Assembly (NCBI GenBank): GCA_003105305.1
Contig: PQAQ01000229.1
Coordinates: forward strand, 352 to 13,829
Direction: 5' to 3'
From: Candidatus Methylomirabilota bacterium
Lineage (GTDB): Bacteria; Methylomirabilota; Methylomirabilia; Methylomirabilales; Methylomirabilaceae
DNA length: 13,478 bases
The position numbers and the translations under genes are program-made. The notes beneath the pieces are model-generated. The model was not told the origin of the DNA and ran no database searches. It saw only the letters and a list, made by a program, of their open reading frames with translations. Shown piece after piece: positions 1 through 6,404 of the stretch; within the stretch, counting starts at the first letter, position 1, and each line of letters starts with the position of its first letter.

Positions 1-181
1 TCAGGATGATCGCCCGTCGTGTTTTGATATTGTCCACCGAACCCGATAGCTCACCAAACGAAAGCCCGGTGACGAAGGAGAGGTACGACGGAAAGATCGG
101 GAGTACACAGGGAGAGATGAAAGAGAAGATGCCGGCTCCCAGGGCCATCCAGATGGTCAAGGCCTCGCCATTTCCCAACAT
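1..181 (-). CDS. ccdA: CcdA/DsbD-type cytochrome c biogenesis transmembrane protein, N-terminal part (cut by window edge)
   Basis: The minus-strand ATG at 181-179 opens a frame that runs off the left edge after 60 codons. The product begins with a short hydrophilic stretch, then a membrane segment (residues about 8-40) carrying the family signature SFISPCVLPIFPSYLSFVTG, with the redox cysteine at residue 25. CcdA proteins pass reducing equivalents from cytoplasmic thioredoxin across the inner membrane to periplasmic thiol-redox partners, for example in cytochrome c maturation. A GAGAGG sequence lies about 6-12 nt upstream. The start is 26 nt after the stop of the M16 partner gene, so it is probably the last visible gene of the htrA operon. 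Only the first membrane helix region is present, so CcdA cannot be told from a longer DsbD-like protein, although the immediate start of the membrane domain favours CcdA. Confidence 0.85.
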   Translation of the reverse strand, partial: MLGNGEALTIWMALGAGIFSFISPCVLPIFPSYLSFVTGLSFGELSGSVDNIKTRRAIIL

Positions 182-207
182 CAGCAGCCTCTCGTTGTCG
201 CTCTTTC

Positions 208-1545
208 CTACTCGGACAACGCTGCCTTCGCCTGGTCCGCGACGACGACCAGGACGTAACCATCCGGCTTGAGATAAGCACGGGCGACCCGCAGGATATC
301 CGCTTTGCTGACGCCATCAATCAGTGTCCGGTAGCGGTCCGCATAATCCAACCCCAGTTTATAATACTCGACCGCTGAAATCAAACCGGCAAGCTTTGCG
401 TTGGTATCAAGTCGAAGCGGAAAACTCCCGGTCAGGTGGGCCTTCGCATCGGCCAGTTCCCGATCCGTCACCCCCTGCTCCCCCATCCGCCGAAGCTCTC
501 GCACTACCTCCTGTACCGCCGGACCGGCGGTCTCATTCTTTGTCTGCAGGACGACCTGAAACGCCCCACGCTCCAGCCCGGGCGAGAATTGGGAGCTGAC
601 ATCATAGGCCCAGCCGTTCCGTTCGCGGATTCGCTCTACCAGGCGAGAGGAGAACCCGCCCCCGCCAAGGATGTAATTCATGACCGTGACAGCGTAGAAA
701 TCCGGGTTATCTCGCCGGATGCCTTGATGGCCGAGAATGATATTCGCCTGTGTAACGCTTCGATCCACCTTTTTGACAACAATCTTTCTTTCGAGCGGCG
801 TGGGGTCCGTCGCCCGCTTTACGAATCCCGTGCCTCTTGACCATGATCCGAGTGAGGTGCGGATCTGATCGGTGATCTCGTTGTGGTCAACATCGCCCAC
901 GACAGTGATGAGGGTGCGTTCCGGAGTATAGTGTGCGCGATAGAACTCCGTAATCTCATCTCTGGTGATCGTAGCAAGAGATGTATCGTTTCCCTCCAGT
1001 AGGCGTCCGTATGGATGATGTCCAAAGACCAGTTCGTTGAACAGCTCCTCTGCTACCTCGCCCGGATTTTCCTGCCGCTTTCGCAGCGCCGCCCTGAGCT
1101 CTTGCACCTTCCTGGCGATCTCCCCTTGTTGGAAGGCCGGATGCAGCAGGACATCCGTCAACAACTCTAGCCCTTTAGGCAAGTCCTTTTTCAACACAGT
1201 CAGATTCACTTCACTCAAGTCCCGGTCAGCGGATGACGACAGGGAGGCGCCGATGAAGTCTATCGACTCATCGATCTGGGCGGCTGTTCGACTCGCCGTT
1301 CCCCGTGTCAGCAGCAACGCCGTCAGATTGGCCAGCCCCGCGCGCGTCTCGGGCTCCCAGAGGGACCCCGCCTGCACCGTGACTTTGATGGTGACAATCG
1401 GCAGCGCCCGGCTGCTCCTGATCAGCAGGGTTAGCCCGTTCTCCAGTACCTGCCGTTCGGCTAACGGGGTTGCGGTCACGACAACCGGCAGCAGCAGGAG
1501 CAGCAGGGAGCTCAATGCGGCAATTCCGCCGCGTCGACGAATCAT
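208..1545 (-). CDS. M16 family zinc-peptidase-like protein, non-catalytic subunit
   Basis: This is a 445-aa protein with a signal peptide (RRR at residues 3-5, hydrophobic core about 8-25). It has the two-domain M16B fold signature: the N-terminal domain starts at the LENGLTLLI stretch (residue 34 on), and the C-terminal domain contains YILGGGGFSSRL (291-302) and the RIRERNGWAYDV stretch (305-316). The zinc motif HxxEH is missing: where the neighbour reads GLSHLLEHMMFKGT, this protein reads GLANLTALLLTRGT (residues 70-83), so both histidines and the glutamate are replaced. It does keep the arginine/tyrosine-rich C-terminal segment typical of the substrate-binding partner subunit. It most likely forms a heterodimer with the catalytic M16 protein encoded just upstream, as in other two-gene M16B pairs, and acts outside the cytoplasm. 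The start is ATG with GAGGT about 9 nt upstream. The substrate is unknown. Confidence 0.92.
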   Translation of the reverse strand: MIRRRGGIAALSSLLLLLLPVVVTATPLAERQVLENGLTLLIRSSRALPIVTIKVTVQAGSLWEPETRAGLANLTALLLTRGTASRTAAQIDESIDFIGASLSSSADRDLSEVNLTVLKKDLPKGLELLTDVLLHPAFQQGEIARKVQELRAALRKRQENPGEVAEELFNELVFGHHPYGRLLEGNDTSLATITRDEITEFYRAHYTPERTLITVVGDVDHNEITDQIRTSLGSWSRGTGFVKRATDPTPLERKIVVKKVDRSVTQANIILGHQGIRRDNPDFYAVTVMNYILGGGGFSSRLVERIRERNGWAYDVSSQFSPGLERGAFQVVLQTKNETAGPAVQEVVRELRRMGEQGVTDRELADAKAHLTGSFPLRLDTNAKLAGLISAVEYYKLGLDYADRYRTLIDGVSKADILRVARAYLKPDGYVLVVVADQAKAALSE

Positions 1546-1565
1546 CTCAGGCGCACCTCGTCCTC

Positions 1566-1589
1566 GGGGCAGCCACAGGGGACTGCCCC
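1566..1589 (-). promoter_or_regulatory. Intercistronic hairpin between the two M16 genes
   Basis: Perfect 7-bp inverted repeat GGGGCAG (1566-1572) / CTGCCCC (1583-1589) with a 10-nt loop. On the minus-strand mRNA it starts at the stop codon of the catalytic subunit gene and ends about 20 nt before the start of the partner gene. No U-tract follows, so it is not a classic terminator. A role in mRNA processing, or in setting the ratio of the two subunits, is inference. Confidence 0.5.
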
Positions 1590-2953
1590 TACTTCTTACT
1601 TTTTTCCGGGATCAGCACCGCAACAGTGCGGTTGTCCGGCGTCAGGTAGGTCTTCGCGACCCGTTGCAGATCCGCGGCCGTTACGGCGCGGATACCTGGG
1701 AGATACGCCTCCCATACGCGCCAGCCGGCGACGATCTCATATTCAGCCAGTTGTCTGGCCAGATTGAACACCGAATCCTGGCCCAACAGAAAGCCGGCCT
1801 CAATTTGATTCTTCGCCTTCTGCAGTTCCCGATCCGGGATAGGCTCGTTCTTGATCCGTTCGATCTCCGCCGTCAGCGCCTGCTCGACCTCTTCAGCCGT
1901 CTTACCGGGCATCACACTGGCGTACAGGGGGAAGAGGTTCGGATCGATGCTCTCCCGGTCGTATCCGCCGCCGGCAAACAGCGCAAGCTGTTTCTCGTAG
2001 ACCAGGCTCTTATAAATTCGTCCGCTCTTGCCGCCGGACATGATGTAGGCCAGCACCTCAAGCGCAAAGTTGTCAGGATGTTTCAGATTCGGGACGTGGT
2101 AGCCCATAAACACGAACGGCAGCTCGGCTTCCTTCTTCAGGAGGACCCGTCGCTCGCCTCGTTGCTCCGGCTCGATGGAGCGGACGGACGGCGGGTCGCT
2201 GCCACGCCGGATCGAGCCGAAGTGCTGTCGGATCTTTGGAAGCAGTTCGTCGCTCTTGAAATCGCCGACGACAATCAGCACGGCGTTATTCGGCGCGTAG
2301 TAGGTGTTGTAGTAGCGCGCCAGATCTTCTCTGGTGATCTTTTCGATGTCGGTCATCCAGCCGATAACGGGCTGTCGGTACGGGTGCGCCTCAAAAGCGA
2401 CAGCTCCCATCGCCTCCCTCAGGGCGGAAATCGGATCATCATCCGTGCGGAGACGGCGCTCCTCCATGACGACCTTCTTCTCCGACTCCACCTCTTTCGG
2501 ATCGAGCAGCAGATTCCGCATTCGGTCGGCCTCGAGCGTCAGGGCCAGATCGATCCGGTCCGAGGCGAATGTCTCGAAATAGCCTGTATAATCCTCGCTG
2601 GTGAAGGCGTTATCGCGACCGCCGTTCTTTCTAATGATTCTCGAGAACTGCCCGGGACCCACCTTCGAGGTCCCCTTGAACATCATGTGCTCCAGCAGAT
2701 GGGACAGGCCAGTAGTCCCGGGTTGTTCGTTGCGCGCGCCGACCCGGTACCAGACATGGATAGTGATCACAGGCGCCTTGTGTTCCTCAAGCAATAGGAT
2801 TTTCAGCCCGTTCTCAAGCGCCGATTCCTGTACCCTGGCCGCGACCTGTGCGTCTGCGAGGCCCCGCGACAGGAGGAGGCAGAGAACGATCCAGACGACG
2901 ACTGAATCCTGTCTTCGCAGGTGCCGTATCCGCTGCCGCATCGCCGTGATCAT
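1589..2953 (-). CDS. M16 family zinc metallopeptidase, catalytic subunit
   Basis: This is a 454-aa secreted peptidase. After a basic N-terminus and a hydrophobic segment (about 18-36, ending ADA), the M16 N-terminal domain begins at LENGLKILLL (46-55). The inverted zinc motif is intact: His85-Leu-Leu-Glu88-His89 in GLSHLLEHMMFKGT. The third zinc ligand is expected about 76 residues on and is present as Glu164/Glu165 in VVMEERR. The C-terminal M16 domain includes the MSGGKSGRIYKSL region, but the usual R...Y substrate-binding segment is altered to YEKQLALF. This is the complement of the downstream partner, which lacks zinc ligands but keeps that segment, so the two probably work as a heterodimer. 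The first ATG (2953) has a GGGGGAGG 13-15 nt upstream, inside the end of the DUF192 gene. An in-frame ATG at 2941 is a possible alternative start. The gene lies 6 nt after DUF192. Confidence 0.93.
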   Translation of the reverse strand: MITAMRQRIRHLRRQDSVVVWIVLCLLLSRGLADAQVAARVQESALENGLKILLLEEHKAPVITIHVWYRVGARNEQPGTTGLSHLLEHMMFKGTSKVGPGQFSRIIRKNGGRDNAFTSEDYTGYFETFASDRIDLALTLEADRMRNLLLDPKEVESEKKVVMEERRLRTDDDPISALREAMGAVAFEAHPYRQPVIGWMTDIEKITREDLARYYNTYYAPNNAVLIVVGDFKSDELLPKIRQHFGSIRRGSDPPSVRSIEPEQRGERRVLLKKEAELPFVFMGYHVPNLKHPDNFALEVLAYIMSGGKSGRIYKSLVYEKQLALFAGGGYDRESIDPNLFPLYASVMPGKTAEEVEQALTAEIERIKNEPIPDRELQKAKNQIEAGFLLGQDSVFNLARQLAEYEIVAGWRVWEAYLPGIRAVTAADLQRVAKTYLTPDNRTVAVLIPEKSKK

Positions 2954-2959
2954 GACGTG

Positions 2960-3427
2960 CTAACGACCTCCCCCTTCAACTGTGACGCGAACCGTCTGAC
3001 CAACGCCGATGTTCATCTCCCGAGTGAAGCCTGCCGGTACCTCCAGTACGAGATCGGCCACGTGACGGACAACAGCCGGCGTCTCGTGTGTCTGCGGCGG
3101 GGGGATATTGGCATCAATAGCAACGATCTTCTCCTTTTGGATCCACACAATGTCGAGCGGGATCAACATCCCCTTCATCCAGAATGTCCGACGCTCGATC
3201 GCATCAAAGGGAAAGAGCATCCCTTCACCCCTTGGAAGCGACGCTCGGCCGCCCAGCCCCCTGGCCTGCTCTCGCGCGGTCCGCGCCACCTCAACGCGAA
3301 TCGTCACCCGGCCGTCAATGACCACATTGCCCCGTTGCAGGGCGAAGGCGTCGGAGATCGAGAACGTCCATAACGCAAGAGGCAGCAGAAGATAGAATCC
3401 TGACAGCGTCAACACTCGAATGTTCAT
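2960..3427 (-). CDS. DUF192 family secreted protein
   Basis: This 155-aa protein has a hydrophobic N-terminal segment (about 8-29) that looks like a signal peptide or anchor. The DUF192 core follows: RGLGGR (56-61), LP (64-65), GMLFPF (69-74) and FWMKGMLIPLDIVWI (82-96), then a C-terminal beta-rich segment. The domain is widespread in bacteria and archaea and its biochemical role is not established. Its ATG overlaps the stop of the htrA-like gene by 4 nt (ATGA), which is a strong sign of translational coupling and one operon. The context with envelope proteases suggests an extracytoplasmic role, but that is inference only. Length and motifs are complete. Confidence 0.9.
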   Translation of the reverse strand: MNIRVLTLSGFYLLLPLALWTFSISDAFALQRGNVVIDGRVTIRVEVARTAREQARGLGGRASLPRGEGMLFPFDAIERRTFWMKGMLIPLDIVWIQKEKIVAIDANIPPPQTHETPAVVRHVADLVLEVPAGFTREMNIGVGQTVRVTVEGGGR

Positions 3428-4554
3428 CGCTCCTCAGGCAGTTCGCCCAATCGAACCGAGGTGGTGAGCGACCGGCCGTCTCTCAGAAACTCGACCTTCA
3501 CCTGGTCTCCCACCTTTCGCTCGGCATCCAGGAAGGCCGTCAGGTCGTCGATCGATGTCATCTTCCGGCCTTCGACCGCGACGATGATGTCTCCTCCTAC
3601 GCCGACCAGCATGTTGCCGATCCGCGCCTTTTTTCTGGCCCCCCGGATACCCGCGCGGTCCACTGGTCCTTTGGGGGATACCTGCATCACCACGATCCCG
3701 TGGTGAACCGGAAGCTTCAGGGCGCTGGCGACCTCCGGCGTTATGTCAAGACCGGCGACGCCCAACCAGGGATGGCTGACCCGCCCCCTGGCGATCAACT
3801 GGGGGAGTAGCCGTTTTGCCGTATTAACCGGGATGGCGAAACCGATCCCGACCGACCCGCCGCTCGGTGTGTAGATGGCGCTGTTAATCCCGATCACCTC
3901 GCCTCGGGAGTTCAGCAGCGGGCCCCCAGAATTGCCGGGATTGATCGGCGCATCGGTTTGAATGACGCCTCGGATCTGGCGTCCGCTCTCTGATCGAAGT
4001 GTCCGACCCACCGAGCTGACGACGCCGCGCGTGACCGTCCGATCCAGGCCGAACGGGTTGCCGATCGCGATGGCCATCTGCCCAACCTGCAAGGCGTCGC
4101 TGTTGCCCATCTTCAGGGGGAACAGTTTCTCTTTTGGAACTGAGATTTTGATCACCGCCAGATCGTTGCTGGGATCGCGGCCGATCAACTTTGCCGGGAC
4201 CTTGCTTTTATCCGGCAATGTCACTTCCAGGCTGTCGGCTTCTTCCACGACGTGGTTGTTGGTCAGGATATAGCCCCGGTCGTCCACCACCACGCCTGAT
4301 CCCGCCCCTTTTTGCGGCACCGGGTTGAAGAACACATCGTAGGCCAGCGCGGTGCTGGTGATGTGGACGACGCCAGGGCTCGCATGTTTATAAACCGATA
4401 TGACGATCTGTTCTTCAGGACTGAGGCCGGGACTTTCAGTCTGCGTTTTTTCCGCCCAGGCGGCGGTTTCGTCAGCAAGGCACGCGACGGCTAGGAACGC
4501 AGCCAGCGCTGCGTGCCGAACCTGAATCTGAAATCGAATGGGCAAACCTACCAC
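3424..4554 (-). CDS. HtrA/DegP-type periplasmic serine protease with one PDZ domain
   Basis: This is a 376-aa protein. Residues about 12-34 form a signal peptide or anchor. The trypsin-like domain carries the full catalytic triad: His101 in ILTNNHVVEEAD, Asp131 in DPSNDLAVIKI, and Ser209 in INPGNSGGPLLN. The HtrA-typical GNPFGLDRTVTRGVVSSVGR stretch is at 165-184. A single PDZ domain spans about 262-368 (HPWLGVAG, GIVVMQVSPKGPVDRAG, VGGDIIVAVEG, FLRDG). HtrA proteases degrade or refold damaged envelope proteins. One PDZ domain makes it more DegS/HhoA-like than DegP-like. The start is uncertain. The GTG at 4554 sits directly on a GAGGA with no spacing, whereas a TTG at 4545 would have GAGGAG at a good distance. 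It is the first gene of the minus-strand operon, behind a consensus-like promoter. Confidence 0.93.
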   Translation of the reverse strand: MVGLPIRFQIQVRHAALAAFLAVACLADETAAWAEKTQTESPGLSPEEQIVISVYKHASPGVVHITSTALAYDVFFNPVPQKGAGSGVVVDDRGYILTNNHVVEEADSLEVTLPDKSKVPAKLIGRDPSNDLAVIKISVPKEKLFPLKMGNSDALQVGQMAIAIGNPFGLDRTVTRGVVSSVGRTLRSESGRQIRGVIQTDAPINPGNSGGPLLNSRGEVIGINSAIYTPSGGSVGIGFAIPVNTAKRLLPQLIARGRVSHPWLGVAGLDITPEVASALKLPVHHGIVVMQVSPKGPVDRAGIRGARKKARIGNMLVGVGGDIIVAVEGRKMTSIDDLTAFLDAERKVGDQVKVEFLRDGRSLTTSVRLGELPEER

Positions 4555-4578
4555 TCCTCACGACTGACTCAGCACATC

Positions 4579-4605
4579 AAAAAGAAAAGCGGACCTTCCG
4601 TCCAC
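4579..4605 (-). promoter_or_regulatory. Leader hairpin with T-rich tail ahead of the htrA-like gene
   Basis: On the minus strand GTGGAC / GTCCGC (4605-4600 and 4594-4589; one G-U pair) folds with a 5-nt loop and is followed by TTTTCTTTTT. This looks like a small intrinsic terminator, but it starts right at the predicted transcription start (about 4606). It is therefore more likely a 5'-end structure, or a stop for transcription entering from further upstream. The function is inferred. Confidence 0.35.
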
Positions 4606-4612
4606 CTTGATC

Positions 4613-4641
4613 ACTGTAGATCACCACCGTGGGCTTGTCAA
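4613..4641 (-). promoter_or_regulatory. Sigma-70-type promoter of the htrA operon
   Basis: On the minus strand TTGACA (4641-4636), a 17-bp spacer, then TACAGT (4618-4613): a perfect -35 and a 4/6 -10 at ideal spacing. The inverted repeat TGATC (4608-4612) / GATCA (4619-4623) frames the -10 hexamer exactly and could be an operator. Confidence 0.6.
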
Positions 4642-4671
4642 CGTCCAAGGCGGGGGAGCGGCGAATAACAC

Positions 4672-4700
4672 TTGACCGCCGGATAAAAATGGCGTACGGT
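4672..4700 (+). promoter_or_regulatory. Candidate promoter of the yefM-yoeB operon
   Basis: TTGACC (4672-4677), 17-bp spacer, then TACGGT (4695-4700). The -35 is good and the -10 is weak (3/6). The -10 lies on the first palindrome of the candidate operator, as expected for an autorepressed toxin-antitoxin promoter. Confidence 0.4.
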
Positions 4701-4711
4701 ATGACGTACGC
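4692..4711 (+). promoter_or_regulatory. Double-palindrome operator of a YefM-YoeB-type module
   Basis: Two copies of the self-palindromic hexamer CGTACG occur at 4693-4698 and 4705-4710, 12 bp centre to centre. Together they form a 7-bp inverted repeat GCGTACG / CGTACGC with a 6-bp spacer. They lie 27 nt upstream of the antitoxin ATG, across the likely -10 and start point. The geometry matches what is known for E. coli yefM-yoeB, whose operator has two TGTACA-cored palindromes 12 bp apart, with the shared GTAC centre kept here. Confidence 0.6.
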
Positions 4712-4737
4712 ACGCGAAGCTCATTGGAGGACACTAC

Positions 4738-4980
4738 ATGACCAGCATGACAGTCACTGAGGCTCGAAAAAGATTATACGCACTTCTGGACGATGTCGCC
4801 GATTCCCATGAACCGATCCAGATCGCCGGCAAGCGCCATTCTGCCGTGCTCGTATCGGAAGCCGACTGGCGCGCCATCCAGGAGACGCTGTACCTGAATG
4901 CCATCCCTGGCATGCGCGCCTCGATTCGCAAGGGCTTGAACACGCCCGTCGAGAAGTGTCACGAGGCGCTTGATTGGTAA
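4738..4980 (+). CDS. yefM: YefM/Phd-family antitoxin
   Basis: This is an 80-aa protein. The N-terminal half has the Phd/YefM DNA-binding and dimerisation pattern: MTVTEARKRLYALLDDV (residues 4-20), then the beta-hairpin with EPIQIAGKRHSAVLVSEADW (25-44). The C-terminal tail (about 50-80) would wrap and neutralise the toxin. TTGGAGG lies 7 nt before the ATG. The last codons overlap the toxin start by 7 nt, so translation is coupled. The antitoxin, alone or with the toxin, most likely represses its own promoter through the CGTACG palindromes upstream. Confidence 0.92.
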   Translation: MTSMTVTEARKRLYALLDDVADSHEPIQIAGKRHSAVLVSEADWRAIQETLYLNAIPGMRASIRKGLNTPVEKCHEALDW

Positions 4981-5240
4981 GATGGAAGCTCGTCTACACC
5001 AGTCATGCCAGGCGTGATGCCAAGAAGTTGGCGCATTCCGGGCTGAAACCGCAGGCAGAGCGCCTGCTCAAGATCCTGGCGCGGAATCCCTATCAGAATC
5101 CCCCTCCCTACGAGCGACTTGTCGGCGACCTGGCCGGCGCCTTCTCGCGCAGGATCACCATCCAACACAGGCTCGTATACCAGGTGCTGGACGATATCAA
5201 GACGGTCAAGGTCATCCGTCTATGGACCCACTACGAATGA
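4974..5240 (+). CDS. yoeB: YoeB/Txe-family mRNA interferase toxin
   Basis: This 88-aa protein has near-complete YoeB/Txe features: WKLVYTSHARRDAKKLA (4-20), ILARNPYQNPPPYERL (34-49), FSRRITIQHRLVYQV (57-71) and a terminal LWTHYE. The residues that correspond to the catalytic set of E. coli YoeB are present: Glu47, Arg66, His86 and Tyr87. YoeB toxins bind the ribosomal A site and cleave mRNA during translation. The only usable in-frame start is TTG at 4974, inside the last codons of the antitoxin gene, because no in-frame ATG exists. A weak TTG start with a 7-nt overlap would keep toxin output low and coupled to the antitoxin. Confidence 0.92.
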   Translation: MVRWKLVYTSHARRDAKKLAHSGLKPQAERLLKILARNPYQNPPPYERLVGDLAGAFSRRITIQHRLVYQVLDDIKTVKVIRLWTHYE

Positions 5241-5245
5241 CCCTC

Positions 5246-5262
5246 GCGAACCGCCGGTTCGC
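5246..5262 (+). terminator. Hairpin after the yoeB stop codon
   Basis: Perfect 7-bp inverted repeat GCGAACC / GGTTCGC with a 3-nt loop, 5 nt after the toxin stop. No U-tract follows, so it may protect the 3' end or pause RNA polymerase rather than act as a canonical intrinsic terminator. Confidence 0.45.
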
Positions 5263-5293
5263 ATCTACGGTAAAACCCTTATCGCGCAGAACC

Positions 5294-5322
5294 TTGACAA
5301 GTCCTTAGAAAGACAAGAGAAT
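5294..5322 (+). promoter_or_regulatory. Candidate promoter for the mrr-like gene
   Basis: TTGACA (5294-5299), 17-bp spacer, then GAGAAT (5317-5322): a perfect -35 and a 4/6 -10. It would give a leader of about 70 nt before the ATG at 5401. Confidence 0.45.
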
Positions 5323-5400
5323 CACTCGAGTGCTTGGAGATATCACAAGTAAAATAGGCTGGCTAACCTACTCAATCGTTGGACCTGAAAGGAATCAGCT

Positions 5401-6299
5401 ATGGCAAAAGATAAGCTCTCTCGGTCGCGCGAGTTAGCCGCGAGAGTCATTTTCGCTGCGCTGCAGATTCTGAAGGAAAAAGGGGGCAAGCGCCTGGGAG
5501 GGACGTAATAGCTGAAGTCGAGAAGCGGGTGCCACTCGACGAGTGGGCTAGAGCAACGTACGAAAAGTCCGGCTATGTCCGGTGGCAATCAATTCTCCAC
5601 TTTTTCAGTATTGACTGCATTAAGGCTGGATACCTCGTGAAGAAGCAGGGCGTTTGGTACCTCACGCCAGAAGGCGAAAGTGCCCTCAGGCTCGGAGATG
5701 TGAGCCTACTTAAGGCAGCAATCGCCGCCTATCGGAAGTGGAGGGACGAAAACCAGCCACCGGAGGTCACTGAAGACCAAGATGTCAGCGACGAGGGACA
5801 GCAAGGCCAGGAGGCCACGATTCACGAGATCGAGCAGTTGGCAATCGAGAGTCTGAAAAAACAGATTCGCCTGAAGAACCCTTACGAATTTCAAGAGTTA
5901 GTCGCTGCGCTCCTCCGAGGGATGGGTTATTACACTCCGTTTGTGGCTCCGCAGGGCAAGGACGGAGGAATCGATGTGATTGCGTATCGCGATCCACTCG
6001 GAACAGTCTCTCCCCGTATCAAGGTCCAGATCAAACACCGCGATACTTCGGCCTCCGTCCAGGAAATACGTCAGTTGATGGGACTACTCCAGAAAGATGG
6101 AGATGTTGGGATGTTCGTATCGTCAAGCGGGTTCACCCCGGATGCGAAGGCTGCGGCCCGTGGATCGCATGTCCATGTTGAACTCATCGATCTAGACCGA
6201 TTTATCGGTCTATGGCAAGAGTTCTATCAAAAGCTCACTGACGAAGATAAGGCGCTTCTTCCGCTCGTGCCAATCTACTTTTATGCGCCGTCCGTCTAG
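5401..6299 (+). pseudogene. mrr: Mrr-like restriction endonuclease gene broken by a -1 frameshift
   Basis: The true start is probably the ATG at 5401, with AAAGGA 7 nt upstream. This frame codes for 28 residues of sensible Mrr-type N-terminal sequence (MAKDKLSRSRELAARVIFAA...) up to KEKGG. It then meets TAA (5506-5508) and drops out. The rest of the protein continues in the next frame. If one G is restored to the G-run at 5482-5486, which follows an A-run, the frames join as KEKGGQAPGRDVIAEVEKRV and give a 299-aa protein, a normal Mrr length. The break is either a recent mutation or a sequencing/assembly indel in a homopolymer. There is no sign of decay elsewhere in the gene, which favours a recent event or an error. 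Confidence 0.75.
5529..6299 (+). CDS. Mrr-type restriction endonuclease, open C-terminal part
   Basis: This is the surviving reading frame (256 aa if started at the GTG at 5529). Residues about 1-55 are the second half of the Mrr N-terminal winged-helix domain, ending GVWYLTPEGESAL. Residues 60-105 form an acidic linker. Residues about 115-225 are the Mrr catalytic domain of the PD-(D/E)xK fold: YEFQELVAALLRGMGY (119-134), GKDGGIDVIAY with catalytic Asp149, and VQIKH with Gln167 and Lys169, then SSSGFTPDAKAAA (198-210). Mrr enzymes cut methylated or foreign DNA. No ribosome-binding site precedes the GTG and the DNA-binding domain would be half missing, so a stand-alone protein from this start is doubtful. 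Confidence 0.6.
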   Translation: MPLDEWARATYEKSGYVRWQSILHFFSIDCIKAGYLVKKQGVWYLTPEGESALRLGDVSLLKAAIAAYRKWRDENQPPEVTEDQDVSDEGQQGQEATIHEIEQLAIESLKKQIRLKNPYEFQELVAALLRGMGYYTPFVAPQGKDGGIDVIAYRDPLGTVSPRIKVQIKHRDTSASVQEIRQLMGLLQKDGDVGMFVSSSGFTPDAKAAARGSHVHVELIDLDRFIGLWQEFYQKLTDEDKALLPLVPIYFYAPSV

Positions 6300-6392
6300 G
6301 GCTAACTCTGAACTTAGCAGCCGAACAAGTATCATGCCATCCGGTGAGATCGATGAGCCGACTTTCCTTGCGGCGTCTCACCTTAAGCATGG

Positions 6393-6398
6393 TATATT
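6393..6398 (+). promoter_or_regulatory. Candidate -10 element for a leaderless brnT mRNA
   Basis: TATATT (5/6 match to TATAAT) ends 6 nt before the GTG start of the toxin gene, which has no ribosome-binding site. Transcription would begin at or very near the start codon. A -35-like TTGCGG (6368-6373) is 19 bp upstream and weak. Confidence 0.35.
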
Positions 6399-6404
6399 CG
6401 ACCG

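Noticed and set aside
1037..2797. Very long plus-strand open frame (586 codons) opposite the M16 genes
   Set aside because: Antisense shadow of two clearly recognisable M16 genes in GC-rich DNA; no ribosome site and no family features.
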